Of a stretch of DNA of 64,000 nt, positions 43,626 to 53,865 are shown piece after piece. A program made the position numbers and the translations under genes. Below the pieces are notes generated by a model that was not told where the DNA came from, searched no databases, and saw only the letters and a program-made list of their open reading frames with translations. Location of the stretch: NCBI GenBank assembly GCA_026018925.1, contig JAKSZU010000006.1, forward strand, positions 194,426,449 to 194,490,448, written 5' to 3'. Every line of letters begins with the position of its first letter. Within the stretch, counting starts at the first letter, position 1. The DNA comes from Tupaia tana. Its lineage: Eukaryota > Chordata > Mammalia > Scandentia > Tupaiidae.

Positions 43626-43903
43626 GGGAACCAGCAGTTAGCGTAATGGCTATGTCGCTGGACTCCCACGTAGTCGACTGCGGTTCGTGTCCCCGGACCC
43701 GGTGGCTTAAAACTCACGCCGGGCACGTGTGCGTGCGTGCCCAAGATCCCGAGAGGAGAATGGAGGAGAAGGGATTACGGCGTGACCATCCCCCCTGGGG
43801 GGTGATTTCTTGCTTTCTGTCTCTATGTCTCTCTGTCTGTCTGGCGAGCACATGTGCCCTATAGTGAAAACCTCTCAAAAAAACAAAACAAAACAAAACA
43901 AAA
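43626..43903 (+). mobile_element. tRNA-derived SINE, long subfamily B
   Basis: GGGAACCAGCAGTTAGCG, GGTTCGTGTCC at the B box, CTTAAAACTC, GTGACCATCCCCCCTGGGGGG, TCTCTATGTC. The tail changed to (AAAAC)n. Confidence 0.92.
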
Positions 43904-43905
43904 CA
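43882..43905. repeat. (AAAAC)n tract from a SINE tail
   Basis: Four to five AAAAC units. Confidence 0.85.
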
Positions 43906-43956
43906 CCCCTAGTAGTTCCTTAAATGACAAAGCCCTCAATCAAAATCTTCAACAGG

Positions 43957-43958
<2 letters not shown>

Positions 43959-43987
<29 letters not shown>
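43959..43987. repeat. (CA)n microsatellite
   Basis: About 14 CA units. Confidence 0.9.
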
Positions 43988-44140
43988 ACATTTTTGTTTA
44001 GAAATGTTTTAAAAACCTACATGTGCCTGGCAATATTCTGGGGTAGTATATAATAAACCATACACATGAAATCTATATTACTTAAAAACATACATTTTAA
44101 TTCAGAGTACAGGATAGTCTTAGACATAAAAGTGGGATTT

Positions 44141-44238
44141 GGGACCAGCAGATGGCATAATGGTTACGTCACTGAACTCCCACTGAGTTGACCGTAGTTC
44201 GAGTTCCCGACCTGGTGACTTAAAACTCATGTCAGATG
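44141..44238 (+). mobile_element. tRNA-derived SINE, 5' part, split by the full-length L1
   Basis: GGGACCAGCAGATGGCATAATGG head, AGTTCGAGTTCCCGACC, CTTAAAACTCATGTC. It stops at the L1 insertion point and resumes at 50342-50519. Confidence 0.93.
44222..44238 (+). repeat. L1 target-site duplication, left copy
   Basis: AAAACTCATGTCAGATG is exactly repeated at 50325-50341. Confidence 0.95.
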
Positions 44239-44240
44239 GA

Positions 44241-44398
44241 CCGTTTCTCCTCCTTGGACCCCAGGTTGGTTGTCTGGGACTTTAAGGCGAACTCCCACCC
44301 CACCCCACCCGCAATCCGGATCGAGCCGGCCAGCAGTTCCGGGCACCAGGCGGACTCAGGCTGCAGGCCCGACCTTCCCGAATCTCCACGCATCCCCA
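44241..44398 (+). repeat. L1 promoter tandem unit 1 (158 bp)
   Basis: Starts CCGTTTCTCCTCCTTGG. Its first 122 bp (44241-44362) are identical to 44399-44520. CpG-rich. Confidence 0.95.
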
Positions 44399-44543
44399 CC
44401 GTTTCTCCTCCTTGGACCCCAGGTTGGTTGTCTGGGACTTTAAGGCGAACTCCCACCCCACCCCACCCGCAATCCGGATCGAGCCGGCCAGCAGTTCCGG
44501 GCACCAGGCGGACTCAGGCTCCAGACCTGACCAACCTGGTCCT
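44399..44543 (+). repeat. L1 promoter tandem unit 2
   Basis: Identical to unit 1 for 122 bp, then diverges (CCAGACCTGACC against GCAGGCCCGACC) into the single-copy UTR. Confidence 0.93.
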
Positions 44544-44845
44544 GTCACTCATCTTCTGACACTTTCCCACTAGCCTTTGGACTCTGAATTCTGGTGATTT
44601 GAATAGCGCGCCGCGCGATTTCCTTTTTTCAGTTTGTTTTTCTTTGCTCTTGGGGTGTTGCTTATTCAGTCAATTGTAGGCTCACCTGTCCTTAGAGACA
44701 GTGAGGACTTTGGGCCATCCAGGGTAGTGGCAACAGTTAATGGTAATTGTGAGCAACAGGTAGGCCAACCATAAGGGAAATCATCAATTTTCTAAGCCTG
44801 TACAACTATTAACAATCAGTTAGGAAGAAACATATAGAATACCTA

Positions 44846-45814
44846 ATGACTAAGAACAATCGCCGAGGCTCCAGAAATATGAGCAACCAACAAAAGGCCT
44901 CTCCCTCAAGGGAAATCATCAAGCCTACATCACCCACAGTCAATACAATGGACGTCGTGGACATGTCTGATAAGGAATTCAGATTATTTGTAGTGACCAA
45001 ACTAACTGAGATGGAAGAGAAAAGAGACAAGGAGCTCCAGGAGATGAGGAAGTCCTTCAATGACTTGAAAGAAGAAATGGATACCTTAAACAAGAACCAG
45101 ATGGAACTTCTAGGAATGAAGAATGTGATACAGGAAATCAAAACCTCCCTTGAAAGTATTAAAAGTAGGTTAGACCAGGCAGAAGATCGAATATCTAACG
45201 TAGAAGACAAAACATCTGACCTAGAAAAAAGCATCAGGAAGATTGAGAAAACAACCATGAAAAATGAGGATAATATACGAGGAATACTGGATACTATCAA
45301 GCGCCCCAACATCCGGATAATAGGTATTCCAGAAGAGGAAGAAAATAATAAGGGCCTAGATAATTTATTCCATGAGATCCTGGAAGAAAACTTTCCAAAT
45401 CTAGAAAGGCACTCAAATATCCAGACCCAGGAAATACATAGGACCCCGGGTAGAATCAACCCAAGAAGATCCTCTCCAAGGCACATTATAGCCAGACTGG
45501 CAAAAACAACAGACAAAGACAAGATACTAAAGTTGGCAAGAGGGAAACGCCAGGTTACTTACAAAGGTCACCCCATCAGGCTAACATCGGATCTTTCGGC
45601 GGAAACAATGCAAGAAAGGAAAGAATGGGGAAGCATAGTAAAAGTGTTGAGTGAAAAACAATTTCAACCAAGAATATTATACCCGGCAAAATTATCTTTC
45701 ATATGGGAAAAAAAGATAAAAACATTCTCGAATAAACAAAATTTGAAGGAATTTACCAACTCCAGACCAGCTCTTCAAGAGGTTCTGAAGGGAGTATTAT
45801 ACCAGGAAAACTAA
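44846..45814 (+). CDS. L1 ORF1p, RNA-binding chaperone, intact
   Basis: 322 codons with no stop or frameshift, close to the usual length of mammalian ORF1p (about 340). ORF1p forms trimers that coat L1 RNA and act as a nucleic-acid chaperone in the cytoplasmic L1 particle. Seen here: a basic, Ser-rich N-terminus (1-40); a long heptad-rich coiled coil (about 45-150, with [16 protein letters not shown] and [16 protein letters not shown]); an RRM-like domain from about 153 ([26 protein letters not shown]); and the C-terminal domain ([20 protein letters not shown], then [17 protein letters not shown]). The ATG at 44846 is the first in frame that fits the family N-terminus. ORF2 starts 43 bp after the stop. 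Because ORF1 stays open while ORF2 is broken, this copy could still supply ORF1p if transcribed; that is inference. Confidence 0.95.
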   Translation: MTKNNRRGSRNMSNQQKASPSREIIKPTSPTVNTMDVVDMSDKEFRLFVVTKLTEMEEKRDKELQEMRKSFNDLKEEMDTLNKNQMELLGMKNVIQEIKTSLESIKSRLDQAEDRISNVEDKTSDLEKSIRKIEKTTMKNEDNIRGILDTIKRPNIRIIGIPEEEENNKGLDNLFHEILEENFPNLERHSNIQTQEIHRTPGRINPRRSSPRHIIARLAKTTDKDKILKLARGKRQVTYKGHPIRLTSDLSAETMQERKEWGSIVKVLSEKQFQPRILYPAKLSFIWEKKIKTFSNKQNLKEFTNSRPALQEVLKGVLYQEN

Positions 45815-45857
45815 AAAATCAGAGACAGTTATACGAGAACAAAGAGCAACCAAGAAA

Positions 45858-48800
45858 ATGGCTCACTTAATGATAGGATCAGGTACGGAAATATCGATAA
45901 TTACATTGAATGTCAATGGATTAAATTCTCCAGTAAAGAGACATAGACTGGCTGACTGGATAAGAAAACAGAAACCCTCTATCTGTTGCCTACAAGAAAC
46001 TCACCTTATGGATAAAGACATACATAGACTAAAAGTCAAGGGCTGGAAAAAGATACTCCATGCAAATGGAAATCGAAAAAAGGCTGGAGTAGCGATATTG
46101 ATCTCAGACAAAATAGATTTCAAGACAAAGACTGTAAGAAGAGACAAAGAAGGGCATTATATAATAGTAAATGGGGTAATCCAGCAAGAAGACATAACCC
46201 TTATAAATATCTATGCACCCAACTCAGGTGCACCTAAATATGTGAAGGAAAGACTGTTGGAGCTAAAAGGAGAGATAGGGAGAAATACTATAATTGTTGG
46301 AGATCTCAACACCCCATTATCTCCTATAGACAGGTCTTCTAGACAGAAAATAAATAGAGAGATACAGGACTTAAATGATACTATAAATGGAATGGGCTTG
46401 ACAGATATCTATAGAACTTTCCACCCTACATCCACAACATATACATTTTTCTCACCCCGACATGGGACCTTTTCAAAGATAGATCATATATTAGGACACA
46501 AATCAAGCCTTTATAGATTCAAAGGCATAGAAACTGTACCCAGCATCTTCTCTGACCATGATGGAATTAAACTCAAGATTAATTTCAAGACACAACCCCA
46601 AAAATACACGAACACATGGAAACTGAACAACCTACTTCTGAATGACTTCTTCACTACTGAAGAAATTAAGGCTGAAATAAAAAAATTTATGGAAACTAAT
46701 GATAATGAGTACACAAGTGTCCAGAATCTATGGGACACAGCAAAAGCAGTCATAAGAGGAAAATTCATAGCAATTAGTGCACATAAGAAAAGGACAGAAA
46801 GATGGCAACTAGATAACTTATCATCATGCCTCAGAGAATTGGAAAAACAACAACAAACAAATCCCCAAAATGCCAGGCGAAAAGAAATAATAAAGGTTCG
46901 AGCAGAAATAAATGAAATAGAAAATAAATGAACCATACAGAAAATAAATGAAAGCAAAAGCTGGTTCTTTGAAAAGATTAACAAGATCGACACACCATTG
47001 GCTAGACTGATTAAGAAGAAGAAAGAAAGAAACCAGATTAATCAAATATGTGATGAAACAGGCAATATTACCACAGACATAGCAGAAATACAAAATATCA
47101 TTAGAGGATACTATGAGCAACTTTACGCCAACAAACAAGATAACCTGGAGGAGATGGACAAATTCCTGGATGCATATAATCTACCAAGATTGGATCAGGA
47201 AGACATAGAGAACCTGAATAGACCTATAACAAGCCAGGAGATTGAATCAGTAATAAATAACCTCCCAACAAAGAAAAGCCCAGGCCCAGATGGCTTCACT
47301 TGTGAGTTCTACAAAACTTTTAAGGAAGAGTTAACCCCTATCCTACTAAAATTATTTCTAAAGATTCAAAAGGAAGGAAACCTTCCAAATTCATTTTATG
47401 AAGCCTCCATCATCCTCATCCCCAAAACAGATAAGGATATGACAAAAAAGGAAAACTACAGACCAATATCATTGATGAATATAGATGCGAAAATTCTCAA
47501 CAAAATACTCGCAAATCGTATCCAACAACATATAACAAAGATCATTCATCACGATCAGGTAGGCTTTATACCAGGGATGCAAGGATGGTTCAATATACGC
47601 AAGACCATAAATGTAATACACCACATTAACAGAAAGAAAGATAAAAACCATATGATCATCTCAATTGATGCGGAGAAAGCATTTGATAAAATACAGCATC
47701 CTTTTATGATTAAGACTCTCAGTAAGATTGGTATAGAAGGGTCATTTCTCAACACAATAAAAGCCATCTATGAAAGACCTACAGCTAACATTATACTGAA
47801 TGGGGAAAAGCTGAAAGCTTTTCCTCTGAAAACAGGTACTAGGCAGGGCTGCCCACTTTCTCCACTGCTCTTTAATATAGTACTGGAAGTCTTAGCTATT
47901 GCAATCAGAGAAGAGAACAATATTAAAGGCATTCGAATAGGCAAAGAAGAATTGAAAATATCTTTATTTGCAGATGACATGATGGTATACTTAGAAGACC
48001 CAAAGGTATCCATGAAAAAACTGCTTGAAGTAATAAGTGAATACAGTAAAGTGGCAGGATACAAAATCAATATCCAAAAATCTATAGCATTTCTATTTAT
48101 GAACAACAAGTTGAACGAAGCAGAGCTGAAGAAAGGAATCCCTTTCACCGTAGCCACAAGGTGTATAAGATACCTAGGGATAAACCTAACTAAGAAAGTC
48201 AAAGATCTTTATAAAGAAAACTACGAAAATCTTAAAAGAGACATTGAAAGTGACATAAAAAAGTGGAAGGATATCCCATGCTCCTGGATTGGAAGAATTA
48301 ACATAATCAAAATGGCAATTCTACCCAAATTAATCTGCATGTTTAATGCAATTCCAATCGAAATACCAGAGATATTCTTCAGAGATCTAGAAAGGGCAAT
48401 CATAGAATTTGTCTGGAACCATAAAAGACCTCGTATTGCAAAAGCAATCCTGCGCAAGAAGAGTGGAGTAGGAGGCATATCACTCCCTGATCCCAAGATA
48501 TACTATAAAGCTGTGGTCATCAAAACAGCATGGTATTGGCATAAAAACAGACATGTGGACCAATGGAAGAGAATAGAGACCCCAGAAATAACCCCCAAAG
48601 CTTACAGCCAACTGATCTTTGACAAAGGATATCAGTCAATCCATTGGGAAAAGGAAAACATCTTTAGTAAATGGTGCTGGAAAAACTGGGTATCCACCTG
48701 CAGAAAGATGAAACTGAACCCCCATCTTTCACCACTAACAACAGTCAACTCAAAATGGATCAAAGATCTTAACCTAAAACCTCAAACAATAAAACTACTG

Positions 48801-49819
48801 GTGGAAAATGCTGGGGAAACTCTGGGGGACATTGGAGTAGGCAAAGACTTCTTAAATAAGACTCCCAAGGCACAGGCAATAATCCCTAAAATAGACAAGT
48901 GGGACTATATTAGACTAAGAAGTTTCTGCACAGCAAAGGACACAGTAACAAGTGTGAACCGACAACCCTCAGAATGGGAAAATATTTTTGTTAAATATGC
49001 CTCAGACAAGGGACTGATAACCAGAATACATAGGGAACTCAAGTGCCTTATGCGAAAAAAATGATTAACCCAATTAAAAGGTGGGAAAATGAGCTGAACA
49101 AAAGTCTCTCTAAGGAAGACATACGAATAGCCAAAAAGCATATGAGGAAATGCTCAACATCCCTCATCATAAGGGAGATGCAGATAAAAACTACAATGAG
49201 ATACCACCTAACCCCTGTCAGAATGGCAAAGATTAAGAATATAAAAAGTGATAAGTGTTGGCGGGGATGTGGTGAAAAGGGAACCCTCCTACACTGTTGG
49301 TGGGAATGTAAACTAGTTCAACCACTGTGGAGAACAATATGGAGGTTCCTCAAAGATCTACAAATAGAACTACCATTTGATCCAGTAATCCCACTTCTGG
49401 GTATTTACCCAAAAGACAGGAGAACGCTCAGTCAGAAAAGTGCTTGCACATCAATGTTTATTGCAGCATTATTCACAATTGCCAAGACATGGAACCAACC
49501 TAAATGTCCACAAACTGATGAATGGATTGGAAAAGTGTGGTATATATACTCTATGGAATACTACTCAGCCATAAAAAATAACAAGGCCCTGGAATTTGAT
49601 AGAAAGTGGTCAGATACGGAGGATATATTGCTGAGTGAAGTAAGCCAGGCTATGAAAGAAAGATATTGTATGTATCCACTCAATATATACCGACTATCAG
49701 CATTTTATGATAGTGAAAAAAAATTGGAGGACATAAAAGCAGTGAAGGTACTTAATGAGAATAGGACAGTGTGGAATGGGGGAAGTGAAGAGAAGAGGAT
49801 AGAGAAAGATAACAAATGA
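45858..49819 (+). pseudogene. L1 ORF2p (endonuclease-reverse transcriptase), two lesions
   Basis: ORF2p nicks target DNA and reverse-transcribes L1 RNA there. The frame from 45858 holds the APE-like endonuclease: TLNVNGLNS (Asn18), QETHL (Glu47), NIYAPN, VGDLNTP (Asp149, Asn151), SKIDHILGH (Asp209) and SDHDG (Asp233, His234) are all kept. A TGA at 46929-46931 cuts it after 357 codons. The same frame reopens at once and carries the reverse transcriptase ([44 protein letters not shown], and the catalytic FADD at 47967-47978). An A7 run at 49055-49061 then shifts the frame, giving TGA at 49062-49064. The last part continues in the next frame to 49819, with the Cys-rich motif C-x3-C-x7-H-x4-C at 49256-49309. 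Joined length would be about 1320 codons, a little longer than the usual 1275-1280. A free endonuclease-domain fragment is possible from the first frame. Confidence 0.95.
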
Positions 49820-50096
49820 ACAATAGAGAGGCAGGACATTAGTGAGAAACAGATATGGCTTATTAACTGTTGATGTTGACATGTATAGTATTCTCAACTG
49901 GATTTGTCTGAGAAGTATTTCATGATGGGCAAAGTATTTGTACAAGCAGCATGAGAAATAGCGATGGACTGTCTTAAAAAATAATTAGAATAATAATAAT
50001 GATTGGGGAAAACATAGAAAAGATATTGAATGTTGAAGCGGGGAGATTAATGTCTCTGTACTGACTGACATGCATGGCATTCCCTTTTGAAAAAGT

Positions 50097-50163
50097 AATG
50101 TAATACAATGTAAAGTTATATGTAATTCAATGTAATATAAAGAAGAATATGATGATAATAAAA
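50097..50163 (+). repeat. L1 3' terminus, copy 1
   Basis: AATGTAATACAATGTAAAG through GATGATAATAAA. Confidence 0.9.
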
Positions 50164-50190
50164 AAAAAAGGAAAAAAAAACAAAAAAAAA

Positions 50191-50256
50191 CAATGTAATA
50201 CACTGTAAAGTTATATGTAATTCAATGTAATATAAAGAAGAATATGATGATAATAA
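50191..50256 (+). repeat. L1 3' terminus, copy 2
   Basis: CAATGTAATACACTGTAAAG through GATGATAATAAA; one base differs from copy 1. Confidence 0.9.
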
Positions 50257-50300
50257 AAAATAAAAAAAATGAAAAAAAAAAAGAAAAGAAATTACAATGG

Positions 50301-50324
<24 letters not shown>

Positions 50325-50331
<7 letters not shown>

Positions 50332-50341
50332 ATGTCAGATG
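50325..50341 (+). repeat. L1 target-site duplication, right copy
   Basis: Exact copy of 44222-44238; its leading A's merge with the poly-A tail. Confidence 0.95.
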
Positions 50342-50519
50342 CATGTGTGTGCAAGACCAAGATCTGGAGAGGAGAATGGAAGAGAAGGGATTGCAGCATG
50401 GCCATCCCCCTTGGGGGAGGGGTGACTTCTTGCTTTCTGTCTCTCTGTCTCTCTCTGTCTTTCCAGCAAGCACATGGACCCTATAGCAAAAATTTTTCAA
50501 AAAAAAAAAAAAAAAAAAA
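50342..50519 (+). mobile_element. tRNA-derived SINE, 3' part after the L1
   Basis: GTGTGTGCAAGACC, GGAGAATGGAAGAGAAGGG, GCCATCCCCCTTGGGGGAGG, ACCCTATAGCAAAAATT and A-tail complete the element begun at 44141. Confidence 0.93.
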
Positions 50520-51866
50520 GGTGAATAGAATATTTGAAGAAAATTTTGATTAAATACTCAAATGATATTGATGTTTTACATAAGATAGGATTAAATTCAA
50601 ACTTCTTATTTTCATGGCAATGTTTAACATGCCTATTTATAATTTGATACTTCCTTTATCATTTTCTTTATTCATATGCTATCTTCACTTACATTTTTGA
50701 AATTAATGAGAAAGACCTCTGAACACTTCATCCTGGCTTTGCGATAATCTCATTTTCCAAAGATAAGATAAGTTGCATAACATTAAAAATACCTGTTGAT
50801 TTCTAGTAATAATTTATTCTAATTTGAAGATCTTTCTCAACTTTTATACATCTCAGAGTAGGCTAAGTTAACAACCATTGCATACAGGGAAAATGTTTAG
50901 ATACTAGTTTTCTGCTACAGATAATGTGGAAGCTGGAAGGAAAGCAGAGCTGAAAATGGGGGCAGAGGAAGGGGAAAATTAAAACCACCCTGATTAAATT
51001 CAGTATATTGAAATATTTCAACAATATGAGAATGATTATTCACGCCCTGAGAGAAAATTGCCATTCCATTCTGGATGATATTCCTATTTTTGAGAACTGC
51101 AAATTTGCTAAAGTAGTAGACTCATCCAAAATTAGCTTGTAAAATGCTTGAAATAAGCAACATCTCCAAATCATGGTCAAATGACATTTTATATGGCTAT
51201 TCAGTGACAAATTAGTTTAAAGTACAATTATTAAAATCTCTTCATTTCTTTGAGATTTTATTACTATGTCTTGAAAATTTAATATTATATACCAAGTTGA
51301 TATGAGCCAAAAAATAATGTAGTTTTGTGTCTGGCAAGGATACCCAACTTCTGTTCTTGAGAACCAAGAGAAGCTGTCCTATCTTGGTGATATATATTTT
51401 TTTAAATTGAGTGATATATTGGAAATGCCATGATTGATCACTAGCTTTGTAACTTATCTTAACAAATCAAATTTGAACCTTTTGTTAAATGCATGTAATG
51501 TGCAAAACCTCATGTGATAATGATTAAACAACACACTATTGTTTAACAAAAAAGAAAAGAAACTCCTAGTATAGTAGGTAATACATAGTTAAGAGCTTAA
51601 TAAAAATTCTTCCCTGACTTTTAGTGGGGGACTTTGAATAGAGCTTGAGATAAAGACAAGTAGGAAGAAGTTAAGTGGTATTCAAGAGAGTGTCTTGTGG
51701 GTTTAGGTGCTCTCAGAGTCAAGGATGGAGTAACACCAACCTGTCTCTTTTCTTCCAGATCCATTGGCCAATCAATGTATACATGTATAAAATGGCCACT
51801 TTGGCTTATGGGTGTGGTAAAACCAAAACTTGACTTTTCTCATAGGAATTAAATCCATCATCTTAT
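50520..51866. other. Unassigned AT-rich sequence, about 1.35 kb
   Basis: No exon or named repeat recognised. Confidence 0.45.
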
Positions 51867-51884
51867 TCTCTCCAGGCCTATATT

Positions 51885-52170
51885 CTTTTTCTTTCTTTGT
51901 TCTTTAGACAGTTTTGCTTTAGGGTGTGTGTGTTTGCTGGAGAGAGAGAGAAAGAGAGAGAGATAGATAGAGAGAGTGAAAAGGTAAATGAGAGATTGCT
52001 CCTTGGGGGGATGGCCATACTGCAATCCCTTCTCCACCATTCTCCTTTCTGGATATTGGGTACACATGCACATGAGCCCGGTGTGAGTTTCAAGCCACTG
52101 GGTCCAGGACTTGAATTGCAGTTGGCCATGTGGGAGTCCAGTGACTTAACTGCTATGCCACCTGCTGACC
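51885..52170 (-). mobile_element. tRNA-derived SINE, long type, diverged
   Basis: GTTTTGCTTTAGGGTGTG, GGGGGGATGGCCATACTGC, GGACTTGAATTGCAG and CACCTGCTGACC, reversed. The 18-bp target repeat (one mismatch) is at 51867-51884 and 52171-52188. Confidence 0.9.
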
Positions 52171-52421
52171 TCTCCAGTCCTATATTCTAATCGAGCTAAG
52201 GAACAATCCAAATGAGTGATGATTTTGGAAATCATTTTAAAATTGAACAGTTTGGTAGACAGAGTTAAGTGTAGTCCTCTCCTAGCAAAAGTGGCCCACT
52301 ATTTCTCATTTCACAGAATTTGTTGCAAAATTATTTGGATCATTTTATTTTTACAGTTTGAAGTAAATCCCATATAAGATTATAAACTACAGAAATTTTT
52401 CAAGCCTGTATGGTCATGGAT

Positions 52422-52681
52422 TTTTTTCTTTTTGGAGAGGTTTTCGCTATAGGGTGCGTGCGCTCGCCAGACAGACAGAGACATAGAGATAGAAAGCGAG
52501 AAATCACCGCCCGGGGGGATGGTCACGCCGCAGTCCCTTCTCCTCCATTCTCCTCTTGGGATCTTGTGCACACACTCACACGTGCCCGGCGTGAGTTTTA
52601 AGCCACCGGGTCTGGGATGCAAACCGTGGTCGACTACGTGGGAGTCCAGCGACATAGCCATTACGCTAACTGCTGGTTCCC
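52422..52681 (-). mobile_element. tRNA-derived SINE, long subfamily B
   Basis: GACATAGAGATAG, CGCCCGGGGGGATGGTCACG, GTTTTAAGCC, GATGCAAACC and TGGTTCCC, reversed. It abuts the T-run of the next SINE. Confidence 0.92.
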
Positions 52682-52684
<3 letters not shown>

Positions 52685-52720
<36 letters not shown>

Positions 52721-52969
52721 TGAGATTTTTGCTGTAAGTCTCGTGCACTCACTGGAAAGACAGAGAGAGAGAAAGACAGAAGTGAGAAATAGTCCCATGG
52801 GGGTGAGGGGATGGTCATGCCACAATCCCTTCTCCTCCACCCTCCTCTTGGGATTTTGGGCACTCACCCACACACGCCTAGCGTGTTTCAAGCTGCTGGG
52901 CACAGGACTTGAACAGCTGCTGGCCATGTGGGAGTCCAGTGATATAGCCATTATACCATCTCCCATCCC
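52685..52969 (-). mobile_element. tRNA-derived SINE, long type, diverged
   Basis: A 35-nt T-run, TTTTTGCTGTAAGTCTCGTG, GTCCCATGGGGGTGAGGGG, GGGCACTCACCCACACACGCC and GGAGTCCAGTGATATAGCC, reversed. Confidence 0.85.
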
Positions 52970-53204
52970 GGTTCTAGATCTTTTAATAGAGCTATTAAGC
53001 CCTTGGCCTTCTTGGAATCAGATTCCTACCTGGATAATTTGAGAAATTTCTGCCTCAAGGAAAATCCAAAGGCAGTGAGTCAGTTTTTCCAGTCTCTATC
53101 AGGATTTAGTCAATTGAGGAAAGGTATAAATAAACAATAGGAAAGTTGCCCCAACAATAAAATCTTTGGTTTGTTTTTCTTCTGTAGATATGATAGATTG
53201 GGAT

Positions 53205-53605
53205 AGTGTGATGGATCATAAAAAAGTGAATAGAGTTTTTTTCCCTTCCCTTAGAACTGAGTTGATCCTGTGTTATGTTTTGACAACAGATGGAGGTAAA
53301 AGTGACGCTGGGTAATAGTACCTCTTGGAGCCCTGTGAGAAGCTCAAGCAACATGGAGGTGCCACATGGAGGAGAACCTAGGTGTTCCAGTCAACAGCTC
53401 TAATTGAGCTTCTAATATGAGTGTGCACCATTTTGGATTCTAGCTTATTCCGATCTCTGGAGGAGTGTATCTCAGCTGATAGTACGAAAGAATAGCCTAG
53501 CTAAATTCAGTTAACCCACAGTATGTCTAGAGAAAAATTAATGATTGTGATATTTTTTTTTCCTACTAAGTTTTGGGGTGGTTAGTAATGCATCAAAACC
53601 CTTAG
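53205..53605 (+). mobile_element. MLT1-like LTR (ERVL-MaLR)
   Basis: TGGATCATAAAAAAGTG, AACATGGAGGTGCCACATGG, ACAGCTCTAATTGAGCTTC, CTACTAAGTTTTGGGGTGG and GTTAGTAATGCATC occur in MLT1 order. It is decayed. Confidence 0.7.
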
Positions 53606-53819
53606 AGATAGCAGCATTCTGTCCAAGTTTACTTTGAGCCCAGTGGCACTTATTTGTAAGATGTCTGGTGTTTTGGAAATACTTTTTCTCTGAATGTAAT
53701 TATTTCAAATGGATAAAAATAAAGCTGGGTCTGTGGCTGTAAAAGCACCATGCATACTTAAATCACTGGAAAAATGGTGAAGTCAAATGTTATGAAGACA
53801 ATTACTGGTGTTGGGGAAG

Positions 53820-53865
<46 letters not shown>

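Larger units (their letters stand above)
44239..44845 (+). promoter_or_regulatory. L1 5' UTR and internal promoter
   Basis: The 607-bp leader before ORF1 is GC- and CpG-rich in its first 400 bp, including GCGCGCCGCGCG near 44606. It is by position the internal Pol II promoter of the L1. Tandem units at its start recall the monomer promoters of rodent L1s; here they number fewer than two. Confidence 0.8.
44239..50324 (+). mobile_element. Full-length L1 (LINE-1), lineage-young, two ORF2 lesions
   Basis: About 6.1 kb: a 607-bp 5' UTR with tandem units, intact ORF1 (44846-45814), a 43-bp spacer, ORF2 (45858-49819) with one nonsense codon and one frameshift, a 3' UTR whose last part is duplicated, and a poly-A. 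A 17-bp target duplication bounds it, and it lies in a SINE. All features of a complete target-primed insertion are present. The low number of lesions, intact ORF1 and exact target repeats point to recent insertion. As written it cannot make full-length ORF2p. Confidence 0.97.
49820..50324 (+). other. L1 3' UTR and tail with a duplicated end
   Basis: The 3' UTR ends GATGATAATAAA, which probably serves as polyadenylation site. The last about 66 bp occur twice, at 50097-50163 and 50191-50256, split by an A-rich spacer. A-rich DNA with a few T, G and C then runs to a pure A run at 50301-50328. Confidence 0.85.

Noticed and set aside
44282..44548. Minus-strand 88-90 codon frames with repeated peptide
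   Set aside because: They only reflect the 158-bp L1 promoter unit read on the opposite strand.
44239..44620. CpG island of a cellular gene promoter
   Set aside because: The CpG-rich patch lies exactly within the L1 5' UTR and ends the SINE at a target repeat, so it belongs to the L1.
46511..46993. Minus-strand 160-codon frame opposite L1 ORF2
   Set aside because: Shadow of ORF2; no independent coding sign.
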